The translations under genes and the position numbers were made by a program. DNA of 64,000 bases from Pontibacter silvestris (lineage in GTDB: Bacteria > Bacteroidota > Bacteroidia > Cytophagales > Hymenobacteraceae), in the NCBI RefSeq assembly GCF_020907275.1, contig NZ_JAJJWI010000001.1, positions 362,151-426,150 of the forward strand. Direction: 5' to 3'. Below, piece after piece: positions 44,995 to 54,072 of the stretch. The notes beneath the pieces are model-generated. The model saw nothing but the letters and a program-made list of their open reading frames with translations. It was not told the origin of the DNA and searched no databases. Numbering within the stretch: position 1 is the first letter of the stretch; each line of letters opens with the position of its first letter.

Positions 44995-45010
44995 GTTGAA
45001 AAAATCTTGT

Positions 45011-45898
45011 CTATTGCGTCGGCCCATTATCAACCTTGGCTTCGATTGCGTTTTGAATGGTGGCTGGCACATTAGACAATAAGTTATAGCCTGTTTTTGC
45101 CTCAATGGCATCTACAGTAGTGCGGTAACTGCCCCAGGAGGTATTAACAGAGTTTGAGTTTGGCGTGTCGATGGCAATAACACGTGTGCTGCTTGTAATT
45201 CGGCTTACGTCGCTGGTTCCAACGGGAAGTACTACAACTACTTTCCATACTCTGTTTGGCACAGTTACACTCCCTCCGGCTAAGGTTTCTTTGTAGCCAT
45301 TAGTACCGTCGCCTCCTTTGCCATAGCTGCCCATAATAACATAAAGTTCATTGCCTTGGTCAATAAGAGCTCTGCAATAGTTTTCCAGACCTGCCCATGT
45401 CTTCTGATTATTGTTCGGGGCTTGAGGTATCATGTTTGACATCAGAAAGGTAGCAGAGTTGTCAGCTACACTGCCTGTACGGTCTGCAGAAGGGCAATTG
45501 TGGCCTCTGTCGAAACCACTACCTGTATAATCGCTTGATTGCACTTTATTAAAATTGCTTGGCAGGGTATTGTCTGCCCTGAAATCATCCTGACGTGGCG
45601 TACTGCCCACCCAGGCGCTGCTCAGGTGCCAGCTTATCCAGTTAGGTGTGCCCCGGTAGTTGTTGTAAGACATAGCGTACTGTGTTTTCTGGATAAGGTA
45701 GTTTGAGTAACTTGCCCCAGCGCTACTAGGGTTGCCTAACGCCAGATTATTGTCGCGCGAAGCAGAGGCGTTCGCAACCTTACTAACGGTGCTGATTTGC
45801 TGCACAGATGCATTCGGCTGCATGTCCTCTTTAGAACAGGAAACAAGCGCCAATCCTAACAGGGAAAGACGCACAAGATGTTGTAGTTGTTTTAACAT
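45011..45898 (-). CDS. Secreted DNA/RNA non-specific endonuclease lipoprotein (NucA-like)
   Basis: This 295-residue protein starts at ATG 45898 (a TTG 30 bp upstream is less likely). It has a lipobox (ALVSC, C21), so it is a cell-envelope lipoprotein. The beta-beta-alpha-metal nuclease signature D130-R131-G132-H133 in GSGFDRGHNCPSADRTG holds the catalytic His, followed by FLMSNMIPQAPNNNQKTWAGLENYCR with the metal-binding Asn. It would cut DNA and RNA outside the cytoplasm, for nutrition or competition. The convergent NuiA-like inhibitor gene next to it would protect the cytoplasm. Confidence 0.93.
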   Translation of the reverse strand: MLKQLQHLVRLSLLGLALVSCSKEDMQPNASVQQISTVSKVANASASRDNNLALGNPSSAGASYSNYLIQKTQYAMSYNNYRGTPNWISWHLSSAWVGSTPRQDDFRADNTLPSNFNKVQSSDYTGSGFDRGHNCPSADRTGSVADNSATFLMSNMIPQAPNNNQKTWAGLENYCRALIDQGNELYVIMGSYGKGGDGTNGYKETLAGGSVTVPNRVWKVVVVLPVGTSDVSRITSSTRVIAIDTPNSNSVNTSWGSYRTTVDAIEAKTGYNLLSNVPATIQNAIEAKVDNGPTQ

Positions 45899-46193
45899 AG
45901 CTGATTGGTTTAAGTCCAAAAATAGCAAATTACCTATCTACCATATGTAAACAGAAAGTTAAATTTCATATACCTTATGTTATCATTTTTTACAAAGCAG
46001 TCAGAGAGCCTGTTGTGAGCCTGAGTCAGTTGCACTATGTTTCAAGAAGAGAGCTATATAAACTGATAAATGAAACAGAAATCTTCTATGTTAAACAGCT
46101 GACAGAGCCTTTAACCTTATACAACTTCAAGAAAGAATTTGGGAATGGTCTGTTAAAATAGGAAATTGGGCGGGAAATATTATTGAAGCGATA

Positions 46194-48596
46194 ATGAAGG
46201 TTTTAAAATTCGGTGGAAAATCATTAGGCAATGGCGAGCCTATCAGAAATGTAATTGACATTATAAAAAAGGAGGTAAGTACAGATGCCATTGCTATAGT
46301 TGTTTCTGCAAGAGGGCAAAGTACAGACTTACTCCTTAGCTTGTACTCAAAAGCTATTGCAGGTGATGAATTTGAGCAGGACCTGAAAGAGTTCATTAAT
46401 TTCCAGTACATCGAAAATATAAGCCTGGATTTAGAAGCATATCACGATGAACTTAGGAATCTACTGCAGGCACTAAGACTAATAGGTGTCGGAAACGATA
46501 GATCGAGAGACAGGGTGTTGGCATATGGAGAAATACTAAGTGCTTTAACAGTAGTTGAAATATTAAAGAATGAAGGAGTAGAAGCTCTTTTTGTTGATGC
46601 CCGTCAGCTGCTAAACGCGAGTTTCAGTTTTAATGATGTAGCCGTTGATTTTTCTAAGTCAGAGGAAAAGACAAAAGCTTTTTTCAGTTCATTAAAAGCA
46701 CATCAGGTACCGGTTATTACGGGGTTTATAGCTTCTGACTCTAACGGAAAAACTATAACTCTTGGGAGAAATGGCAGCAATTATACTGCTACATTAATCG
46801 CTAGTTTTATTCAGGCTTCGGAAGTGCAGAACTGGACAGACATAGACGGTGTATACACTGCCAGTCCTAAATATGTGAAAAATGCGCAGAAGATTCCTCA
46901 CCTGAGCTATCGAGAGGCAAACGAACTGGCTAATTTTGGTGCCAGAATACTGCATGGCAAAACCATTTTGCCTCTCGTGGAAAGCTGTATTCCTTTAAAA
47001 ATTTTCAGCAGCTTTACTCCCGGGCGAGAGGGAACATTAATTGATGAGAAAAGCTCTGGAAAAGGCATTAAAGCAGTTTCTACTATCGAAGACGTGTCGC
47101 TGGTAAGCATCGAAGGCCGTGGACTTCTGGGTAGAGTAGGAATAGATGCCCGTATATTTAGTGCACTGAGCAGTAAAAATATCAGCGTGAGGCTTATCTC
47201 TCAGGCTTCCTCCGAAAGAGGTATAGGCTTTGTAATCAACAAAGAAGATGCCGTGATAACAGAAACTGTACTTAACACTGAGTTCAGAGAGGAACTGGAG
47301 CATAGAGATATTTCCCGCATCCAGATAAATAATGATATGGCCATTATTGCTATTGTTGGCCGCCACAATTATTCTCTCGAAAAAGCTATTTATGGGTTAA
47401 GGAGAAACAAAATCTGGATGTACCTGATTAGCAACAGCATCAATGGAGAGCACATTTCGCTGGTGGTTGATAAAAAGTCATTGAAGAAAGCTGTTAACGT
47501 AGTTCACAACCAGGTTTTTGGTGCTATCAAAACACTTCACCTGTTTGCCTTTGGCAAAGGGAATGTCGGTGGTAAATTGCTGGACCAGCTTATTGAAACA
47601 GGCGATGATGTGGTAAAACGTCGGAACCTGAAAATAAACATTGTAGGTGTTGCTGACTCTAAAAAAGCGATTTTTGATGAGGATGGTTTGAATAAGAACT
47701 GGAGAGAGAAGCTAGCGGCAAGTAGCGAGTCAAATAACTTCAATGCTATCATCAGCCGCCTGAAAGAGTCAGGCTTAGAAAACATTGTGATAGCGGATAA
47801 CACCTCATCACAAGAGCTTACAGAACATTACCCGGAGATTGTAAACAGTGGCTTTGACATTGTCGCTTCTAACAAAAAAGCAAACTCCATTGCTTACTCG
47901 TTCTATGAGAACTTACGGAATGATTTAAAAAGAAGAGGTAAACTGTTCTACTATGAAACAAATGTAGGAGCAGGTTTGCCACTGATCGATACCATTAAGC
48001 ACTTACATAATTCTTCTGATAAAATTGAGAGAATAAGAGGTGTTTTTAGTGGCTCATTAAGCTATATTTTCAATAACTATTCTGTAGAGGACAAAAGCTT
48101 TTCAACTGTGCTGACAGAAGCCAGAGACAAAGGCTTTACAGAGCCAGACCCGAGAGAAGATTTAAGCGGGCTGGATGTTGCGCGTAAACTGATTATTCTT
48201 GCCCGGGAAGTTGGTTTGAGAACTGAGCTGGAAGAGGTATCTGTGGAAAGCCTTGTTCCTGAAAGTTTGGCTGCTATTAAAGATTATTCAGAGTTTATTT
48301 CAAACAAAGAGGCTTTAGATGCTTATTTTGCAGACATCAAGTCTAAGCTGCAAGACGATGAGGTGCTGCGTTACGTTGGTGACCTGGAAGTAGATGAGAA
48401 TAAACTGACAGTATCGCTGGTAAAAGCAAGCAAGAACTCACCTTTGGGTAACATCCGTAATGCAGACTCTATTTTTGAAATATATACAGAAAGCTACGGA
48501 ACACAGCCCATCATTATTCAGGGAGCCGGTGCTGGTGCTGAAGTTACTGCAAGAGGCGTTTACTCAGATTTATTGAGAATAGGGGGGCAATATTAG
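46194..48596 (+). CDS. thrA: Bifunctional aspartate kinase/homoserine dehydrogenase I
   Basis: This 800-residue fused enzyme catalyses the first and third steps of the threonine/methionine branch. The aspartokinase domain (about 1-285) starts MKVLKFGGKSLGNG and includes TLGRNGSNYTATLIASF. Two ACT domains (about 300-445) allow threonine feedback. The homoserine dehydrogenase (about 445-800) has the Rossmann motif FGKGNVGGKLLDQL, and GVFSGSLSYIFN and PDPREDLSGLDVARKLIILARE with the catalytic Asp and Lys. The length fits ThrA. In many Bacteroidota thrB and thrC follow; here they do not, so it stands alone. Confidence 0.96.
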   Translation: MKVLKFGGKSLGNGEPIRNVIDIIKKEVSTDAIAIVVSARGQSTDLLLSLYSKAIAGDEFEQDLKEFINFQYIENISLDLEAYHDELRNLLQALRLIGVGNDRSRDRVLAYGEILSALTVVEILKNEGVEALFVDARQLLNASFSFNDVAVDFSKSEEKTKAFFSSLKAHQVPVITGFIASDSNGKTITLGRNGSNYTATLIASFIQASEVQNWTDIDGVYTASPKYVKNAQKIPHLSYREANELANFGARILHGKTILPLVESCIPLKIFSSFTPGREGTLIDEKSSGKGIKAVSTIEDVSLVSIEGRGLLGRVGIDARIFSALSSKNISVRLISQASSERGIGFVINKEDAVITETVLNTEFREELEHRDISRIQINNDMAIIAIVGRHNYSLEKAIYGLRRNKIWMYLISNSINGEHISLVVDKKSLKKAVNVVHNQVFGAIKTLHLFAFGKGNVGGKLLDQLIETGDDVVKRRNLKINIVGVADSKKAIFDEDGLNKNWREKLAASSESNNFNAIISRLKESGLENIVIADNTSSQELTEHYPEIVNSGFDIVASNKKANSIAYSFYENLRNDLKRRGKLFYYETNVGAGLPLIDTIKHLHNSSDKIERIRGVFSGSLSYIFNNYSVEDKSFSTVLTEARDKGFTEPDPREDLSGLDVARKLIILAREVGLRTELEEVSVESLVPESLAAIKDYSEFISNKEALDAYFADIKSKLQDDEVLRYVGDLEVDENKLTVSLVKASKNSPLGNIRNADSIFEIYTESYGTQPIIIQGAGAGAEVTARGVYSDLLRIGGQY

Positions 48597-48624
48597 ATCA
48601 GCCCATTGCTGACAGTGAATTACA

Positions 48625-48650
48625 CAAGACCTCCGGTACTTCTGGTCTTG
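48625..48650 (+). terminator. Weak hairpin after thrA
   Basis: CAAGACC (48625-48631) pairs with GGTCTTG (48644-48650) and is followed by GTATTTTCGATGATTTTTTGG. The stem is short, so confidence is moderate. Confidence 0.5.
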
Positions 48651-49353
48651 GTATTTTCGATGATTTTTTGGCGGTGGGCGTTTACAGTATGAAAACTGAT
48701 GCATAATTCATCAGTAATTAACTTGCTGCTATGGCCTTCTGATATATGAGTTTGAGTACCGGAGTTCTCTTTTGCTTTGCATGGCTCAGGGCTAGTGAAC
48801 CTGTGTTATTAGAGGTAAAAAGTAAGCAGGTACTATGTATTGTCAAAACAGCTGAAGCTATTTGCTTTTCGCTTTTTACCCCAATGCATAATGTCGTTGC
48901 CCATTCCCAATACATATGTAATACTGCCTTGTGCATCCTGCTGTAGTACTGAATTCTGCTCCAGGATTCTTGCCTGGTTACTATGTGGTTTATGGTTCGG
49001 TAATCACAATTCAATTTATAGTAAGCACCGTTAGCTGGCGGCAGGCTCATCAGAAAACCCCACAATTTCCTGATTAGCTTATAGATTTCTGTCAGGTTTT
49101 CAGGATGCAGGACTCTCATGGAAAAGGATGTACCATTTAAAACTCACTCCGAATAAAATTGAAAGCAAGGTATTTATTCTTGAAACATGGGTTAAACAGA
49201 AATTATTTAGCTTAAATAAAGTGTATAAGATTACTTGAAAAGTTATGTTTTAGCAATGCCTGGAAATAGGATTTTGGGAAAATTTATATTTTTGATATCT
49301 TTAGTATAAAGCTATCACCTTTTAGATAAAGACATAGCAGACAAATTTGTTGT
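48651..49353. other. 703-bp region without a supported gene; possible decayed coding DNA
   Basis: A minus-strand frame of 133 codons at 48718-49119 is open but reads as no family, and another minus frame over the same stretch reads NSVLQQDAQGSITYVLG, faintly like the end of an RND efflux adaptor, before a stop. This may be decayed coding DNA. The region just before the MFS gene has TATTTTTG (49287-49294), a possible -7 element about 60 bp before its start, without a clear -33 box. Confidence 0.35.
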
Positions 49354-50679
49354 ATGAACAGAAAACTTTTAACTGCTGTTGTAGTTGCTGCGCTGGGTGG
49401 CCTACTTTTTGGTTTTGATACAGCGGTTATCTCAGGAGCTGAACAGTCTATAAAGCGGTTTTTTAGTTTAGATGGTTTCTGGCACGGGTTCACCAATGCT
49501 ATTGCATTAATAGGAACTATATTTGGCGCGTTGGTAGCAGGCACTGCAGGAGACAAATATGGACGAAAAAGAATGCTGATTGTGTTAGCTGTGTTTTATG
49601 GAGTGTCTGCAATAGGTTGCGCGTTTACAAATTCCTGGTATCTGTTCCTGTTCTATCGCTTTTTAGGAGGATTGGGTATAGGAGCTTCTTCAGTGCTGGG
49701 GCCTGCTTATATCTCAGAGATCGCCCCTGCACATTTACGTGGGCGATTGGTGGCTACCTTCCAGTTCAATGTAGTGTTTGGCATCCTGCTTTCATTCCTG
49801 TCTAATTATATCATTAACAGAATAATAGAGGTAGATACGTGGCGCTGGATGTTGGGGGTAGAGGCAGTACCCGCTTTTATCTTCTTTGGCTTGCTTTTTC
49901 TGATACCGGAGAGCCCGCGCTGGCTGATAAGGAAGAAACGTGAGGCAGAAGGCTTAGCGGTATTGAAAGCTACGGGAAGTAACGCCCCGGAGCAGGAGAT
50001 GCAGGAAATAGTTGCTTCCTTGGATTTGGAAAGAGCAGGTGTGGATGAACCTTTGTTCTCCAATAAGTTTCGGTTTCCCATAATTTGTGCAGTGCTCCTG
50101 GCTACATTTAACCAGCTTACAGGCATCAATGCTATCATGTATTATGCCCCGCGTATCTTCTCAATGACTGGTCTTGCCGAAGATACAGCTTTGCTTCAGT
50201 CTGTGGCTGTGGGGGTAACTAATTTGCTATTCACTATTCTGGCTATGCTTGTCATTGATAAACTTGGCAGAAAGACACTCCTGATTATAGGCTCCATAGG
50301 AATGATTCTGTTCTTAAGCTTAACGGCGAATGCCTTTTATCAGCAGAGCTTCACTGGGTATTCCGTTTTGATTTATATTGTAGGCTTTATTGCCAGTTTT
50401 GCTTTCTCGCAAGGTGCTGTTATATGGGTTTTCTTATCTGAGATTTTCCCGAATTCAGTTCGTGCCAAAGGACAATCATTAGGGAGTCTGACACATTGGC
50501 TGTGGGCCGCCGTTATGACCTGGATATTTCCGGTGGTGGCTGAATTAAGTTATGGTGGTGCCGTTGCTTTTGCCTTCTTTGCGCTGGCTATGGTGCTGCA
50601 TCTAATTTTTGTCGTCAAGTTCTTACCTGAAACAAAAGGAAAATCTTTGGAAGAACTGGAGAAGACAGTAGCACACTAA
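49354..50679 (+). CDS. Sugar porter family MFS transporter
   Basis: This 441-residue inner-membrane protein has 12 hydrophobic segments and sugar porter signatures: GGLLFGFDTAVISGA at the start, GDKYGRKRMLI between TM2 and TM3, PESPRWLIRKKR after TM6, QLTGINAIMYYAP in TM7 and the end motif LPETKGKSLEELE. It moves a hexose or pentose, usually with protons. A DUF4861 lipoprotein gene follows after 81 bp on the same strand, suggesting uptake of a sugar released outside the cell. Confidence 0.95.
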   Translation: MNRKLLTAVVVAALGGLLFGFDTAVISGAEQSIKRFFSLDGFWHGFTNAIALIGTIFGALVAGTAGDKYGRKRMLIVLAVFYGVSAIGCAFTNSWYLFLFYRFLGGLGIGASSVLGPAYISEIAPAHLRGRLVATFQFNVVFGILLSFLSNYIINRIIEVDTWRWMLGVEAVPAFIFFGLLFLIPESPRWLIRKKREAEGLAVLKATGSNAPEQEMQEIVASLDLERAGVDEPLFSNKFRFPIICAVLLATFNQLTGINAIMYYAPRIFSMTGLAEDTALLQSVAVGVTNLLFTILAMLVIDKLGRKTLLIIGSIGMILFLSLTANAFYQQSFTGYSVLIYIVGFIASFAFSQGAVIWVFLSEIFPNSVRAKGQSLGSLTHWLWAAVMTWIFPVVAELSYGGAVAFAFFALAMVLHLIFVVKFLPETKGKSLEELEKTVAH

Positions 50680-50760
50680 CCCTTACCTTAAGGCTGTGTT
50701 ACCTTTAAAAAGAATTACTGAGCTTTTTTAAACAACTAAAAAGACATAAACAAATTCTGC

Positions 50761-51975
50761 ATGGTACCTGATAAGCTTACCAAAAGTAAATGGGCGTTTC
50801 TGTTGCTTGGCGCTGTGTTGCTTAGTTCCTGTCAGCAGCAAAATGACAATGCGATATCTTTCACGGTAAAAAACAACCTGGACCTGGACCGCAACTCAGA
50901 GACCATTAGCATTCCCGTGGAGAAGGTAGCAGGACTGGTGCAGCAGTTTGAAGTAGAAAACCTGCTCCTCCGGGATGCTGAAACAGACAGCCTGTTGGTG
51001 ACGCAGGCACTGGATATTGATGCTGACGGTACTGTTGATGAAATCCTCTTTCAGGCAGACATCAAGGCAAAGACAGAGAAAAGTTTTGTTGTTTCAGGTG
51101 CAGAAGATGGCGCTGTGCAGCAGCCAAAGAGCGAACTAACCACCTACTCAAGACTGGTGCCCGAGCGGGTGGATGATTATGCCTGGGAGAATGACCGCAT
51201 CGGCTTCCGCGTCTATGGCCCTGAGGGGCAGCGGCGGGTGGAGGCCGGGGAACCAGGGGGCGCCTTCGGCAGCGGTCCTGACATTTGGCTCAAGCGTGTT
51301 TCTTACTCGGTGCTGGACAAGTGGTACGAGAAGGATATAAGCAAGAGTGGCTCCTACCATGAAGATACAGGCGAAGGTTACGACCCTTACCTGGTAGGCA
51401 GTAGCAGGGGCTTGGGAGGCATAGGCGTATGGGAGGTAGACTCGCTATATGTGTCCAAGAACTTTGTCTCTTCTAAGAAGATAGCAGAAGGGCCTATCCG
51501 CACCGTTTTTGAGCTTACCTATGCCCCCTGGGATGCCAACGGCCGCACGATAAACGAGAAGAAACGCATTAGCCTGGACCTAGGCAGCAACATGACTAGA
51601 GTAGAGGAGGTGCTGGAGACAGATAAGCCGCTGCCGAACCTGACCATCGGCATTACACTTCATGATAAAAGAGGAGAAGTGAAAGGCAACCAGGAACAGG
51701 GTTGGTTTCGTTATTGGGAGCCGATGGATGACTCCTATCTTGGAACAGGTATTGTGGTAGAGCCTGAAGTGGTGCAGGAGTTCCGTGATCACCGGGTAGA
51801 GGCAAAGGATGAGAGCCACCTGTACGTGATAACAAAGCCAGGAAACAACAGGCTGGTGTACTACGCTGGCTTCGGCTGGGATAAGAGTGGGCAGTTCAAG
51901 TCTTTGGCCGAATGGGATGCGTATTTGGCTAGTTTTGCCAAACGTGTTGCCTCGCCTCTGGAAGTGACATTTTAA
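50761..51975 (+). CDS. DUF4861 family lipoprotein
   Basis: This 404-residue protein has a lipobox (LLSSC, about residue 24). The DUF4861 domain covers most of it: SFTVKNNLDLDRNSETISIPV at the start, ENDRIGFRVYGPEG, DIWLKRVSYSVLDKWYEKD and EDTGEGYDPYLVGSSRGLGG in the middle, and YYAGFGWDKSGQFKSLAEWDAYL at the end. Homologues occur in polysaccharide-degradation clusters; enzyme activity is not settled. It is probably co-transcribed with the sugar porter. Its base composition is visibly more G+C-rich than the flanks, especially about 51170-51420. Confidence 0.88.
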   Translation: MVPDKLTKSKWAFLLLGAVLLSSCQQQNDNAISFTVKNNLDLDRNSETISIPVEKVAGLVQQFEVENLLLRDAETDSLLVTQALDIDADGTVDEILFQADIKAKTEKSFVVSGAEDGAVQQPKSELTTYSRLVPERVDDYAWENDRIGFRVYGPEGQRRVEAGEPGGAFGSGPDIWLKRVSYSVLDKWYEKDISKSGSYHEDTGEGYDPYLVGSSRGLGGIGVWEVDSLYVSKNFVSSKKIAEGPIRTVFELTYAPWDANGRTINEKKRISLDLGSNMTRVEEVLETDKPLPNLTIGITLHDKRGEVKGNQEQGWFRYWEPMDDSYLGTGIVVEPEVVQEFRDHRVEAKDESHLYVITKPGNNRLVYYAGFGWDKSGQFKSLAEWDAYLASFAKRVASPLEVTF

Positions 51976-51986
51976 GCTCATAGGGT

Positions 51987-53156
51987 TTAACTTAGTGTAT
52001 TAAACTTAACAATGGAGGCAGGAGTAGGCTTCCGGATTATCTGCATAGTCTTAGGATTCTTCAGTTCTACTTTTCCTTGTTGCTGAAGCTGTTCAAAAGC
52101 TGACAGATAGTTTTCCCTGATGTAGTTGGTGCTGACGCTGTGTTCTTCATAAATATATGCTACAGCCTTGTACTTATATTGACTGGCCTTGTCTACCAAA
52201 TCCTCCATCAGTTTTTGAACGGAGTACATTCTTGTTTTAGGAAACAGAGAAAGCTGATGATGAGCTTTTTTATTAGCTACAAATATAGGAACCCCATCCT
52301 CCTCAAAATTACTGTAAGGCAAAACCATTTCTTTAAAGCTCCTATAGCAGGCTTTGTCTAAAGTAGAAAACAGCAGGTAATGATCCGCATGTTCATTACT
52401 TGGTTCATTGATCCTGAACAAAAATGTAAGATAGCCTTTTTCTTGAAGCAGGGAAACAAAGAGCTTTAGGGTGTACTCCTGCCGCTTTGCGTTGTCCTTT
52501 TCTTTTTTGTAGTATGCTTTTATCTGGGTAAACCGCTCACCAAAGAGTTCTGTTAAATATGGGCTTGCTTTTCTGCCTGTTAAAGCTTTTTTAATATTAT
52601 CAGGGTTAAATAACATAAACAGGTCTGGCTGCCATAAGTCCGTAGCACGTACCAGCATTTCCTGTGCGTAATTATACTCGAAAGGGTTCGTGAAGATAAG
52701 TGATCGGCAGCCTACATTAAAATACTCTTCTAAAACTTCCTGGCTGGTAGGCTCAGGTAGCAACATTGGCGGGTGAGTTAGCGATGTATAATAAGACAGG
52801 TTTTTAAGCGCTAGTTGCAGCTTATCAAGGATTTCCTTATTGGGCCCACTGAAAAAAGTTCGGACGGATTCGTTTAAATCATGCTTTTTACCTGTACTAC
52901 GGTAGAGGCTTTCCAACACCTTTGCTGGTGAAGTAATCCATTCAGTTAAGTCACTTTCCGCTGGTCCGGCATATAAGTCGAGGTACAGCAGGGGTACCGG
53001 CTCCTTTACTTGTACTTGTTGAACAGTCAGCTGGGTGCTGCACCATATTTCGAAGAGCTTTTCAAGAATCTCCTGTTTTGTCTCCGCATAGCTGCGCCTG
53101 GTTCTGAAAAAGTCACTTAATGCTTCAGGCATAAATAAAGATGAGGTACTTGCCAT
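51987..53156 (-). CDS. TcmP-like (three-Cys-motif partner) protein
   Basis: This 389-residue cytoplasmic protein resembles TcmP, a methyltransferase-fold protein: the motif I-like stretch LLYLDLYAGPAESD at about residues 55-68, then EWITSPAKVLESLY, then IFTNPFEYNYAQEML and the C-terminal half with YLLFSTLDKACYRSFKEMVLPYSN. The C-terminus looks winged-helix (YIRENYLSAFEQLQQQGKVEL). TcmP proteins are usually found next to a three-Cys-motif protein; none is present here. Its function is unknown. It converges on the DUF4861 gene with only 11 bp between stops. Confidence 0.6.
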   Translation of the reverse strand: MASTSSLFMPEALSDFFRTRRSYAETKQEILEKLFEIWCSTQLTVQQVQVKEPVPLLYLDLYAGPAESDLTEWITSPAKVLESLYRSTGKKHDLNESVRTFFSGPNKEILDKLQLALKNLSYYTSLTHPPMLLPEPTSQEVLEEYFNVGCRSLIFTNPFEYNYAQEMLVRATDLWQPDLFMLFNPDNIKKALTGRKASPYLTELFGERFTQIKAYYKKEKDNAKRQEYTLKLFVSLLQEKGYLTFLFRINEPSNEHADHYLLFSTLDKACYRSFKEMVLPYSNFEEDGVPIFVANKKAHHQLSLFPKTRMYSVQKLMEDLVDKASQYKYKAVAYIYEEHSVSTNYIRENYLSAFEQLQQQGKVELKNPKTMQIIRKPTPASIVKFNTLS

Positions 53157-53301
53157 TTAACTTTAGATTCTTTTATGAAGGGCCAAATACAACAACGTGA
53201 TTTTATACCGACTTATCTTAAATCATGCAGCTGTCTTACTTATCATAAATATTAAACAACTCTGCTTCTGATAAAAAGATACATTATTATATTAGGTGGT
53301 G

Positions 53302-53343
53302 CTAATTTAGTTAGTTTTGCACACAAATGACTAAATTTGTTAG
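53302..53343. repeat. Two tandem CTAA-N5-TTAG palindromes
   Basis: CTAATTTAGTTAG (53302-53314) and CTAAATTTGTTAG (53331-53343) are each palindromic at their ends and lie 29 bp apart in direct orientation. TAGTTTTG (53312-53319), a fit to the -7 element, overlaps the first. This pattern would suit a dimeric repressor. Confidence 0.5.
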
Positions 53344-53428
53344 TTGGTTTTGTACTCTTTTTTACATTATGTGTCCTTACAAAGCCAGTGGCTGTTCTTT
53401 AAAAATGTATGTGGTTCCTACTGAGGAT

Positions 53429-53451
53429 TTTTTCTACAGAATGTAGAAAAA
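53429..53451. repeat. Hairpin TTTTTCTACA-GAA-TGTAGAAAAA
   Basis: A 10-bp perfect stem with a 3-nt loop. On the minus strand its right arm ends in a run of T, on the plus strand in a run of A, so it is not a typical plus-strand terminator. It could be an operator or part of a small RNA. Confidence 0.4.
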
Positions 53452-53590
53452 GGCACACACAGGTTAAATTTTTCCACACACTTTGTATAATTGATTACTT
53501 GCTTAGCTTCCTGTAATTCAAGGCTATATAGGCTTGAACAGTTTTGGCATAGTTATATTATAATCTTAATTAAAACTTAAGAATCAAACT

Positions 53591-53932
53591 ATGAAAAAAG
53601 TAATATTTATAGCCACAGCAATTGCATTTTTAAGAGTAACTTCAACTGATGCTAGTGCGCAGCAGGTGCAAGAGCAAACTCAACAGGCACAGGCAATTGA
53701 GCAAAACATGCAGGACGAAAATAAAGTTAAAGTTAGCCAATATGAGCTTCCAGAGCCAGTTAAAACCTCTTTGAAATGTGATGTGTATAAAAACTGGACT
53801 GTAGGAGATATTTATAAAGTATTACCAACTGAAGGAGACGCAGAAGGAAAAATTGTTTATGAGGTAAACATGACGAATGCTGAAGGTCAGCCAGGTATTG
53901 TTAGAATAAACGAAAAAGGAGGAATTGTTTAA
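53591..53932 (+). CDS. Small secreted protein, possibly PepSY-like
   Basis: This 113-residue protein has a signal peptide (residues 1-23, ending ASA-Q), a Gln-rich linker (about 24-45) and a compact C-terminal domain (about 50-113) with YELPEPVKTSLKCDVYKNWTV and KIVYEVNMTNAEGQPGIVRINEKGGIV. This resembles the beta-alpha pattern of small PepSY-like secreted proteins of Bacteroidota. It has one Cys. Function is unknown; PepSY-like domains often bind proteins or peptides in the periplasm. It stands alone behind a long upstream region. Confidence 0.7.
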   Translation: MKKVIFIATAIAFLRVTSTDASAQQVQEQTQQAQAIEQNMQDENKVKVSQYELPEPVKTSLKCDVYKNWTVGDIYKVLPTEGDAEGKIVYEVNMTNAEGQPGIVRINEKGGIV

Positions 53933-54072
53933 CAAAAATTGTGGTTATAATTCTGGAGCAAAAGCTTTCATTTTGCGTGGGGTCTATTTTTACCAGAGGC
54001 AGTAAGTAATTAAGTAGTGTAGCTGGATTATGGAGAGAAAGGCTCTGATAAATAAATTATACCCTAATATAT

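Larger units (their letters stand above)
53157..53590. other. 434-bp regulatory-looking intergenic region
   Basis: This separates the TcmP-like gene (minus) from a small secreted protein gene (plus). It contains a pair of CTAA-N5-TTAG palindromes (see 53302-53343) and a hairpin (53429-53451). TTTTG followed 17 bp later by TAATCTTA, just upstream of the plus-strand start, is a weak promoter candidate. Confidence 0.45.

Noticed and set aside
48718-49119. 133-codon minus-strand frame
   Set aside because: No recognisable family, and a different minus frame over the same bases looks equally or more protein-like; treated as possible decayed DNA.
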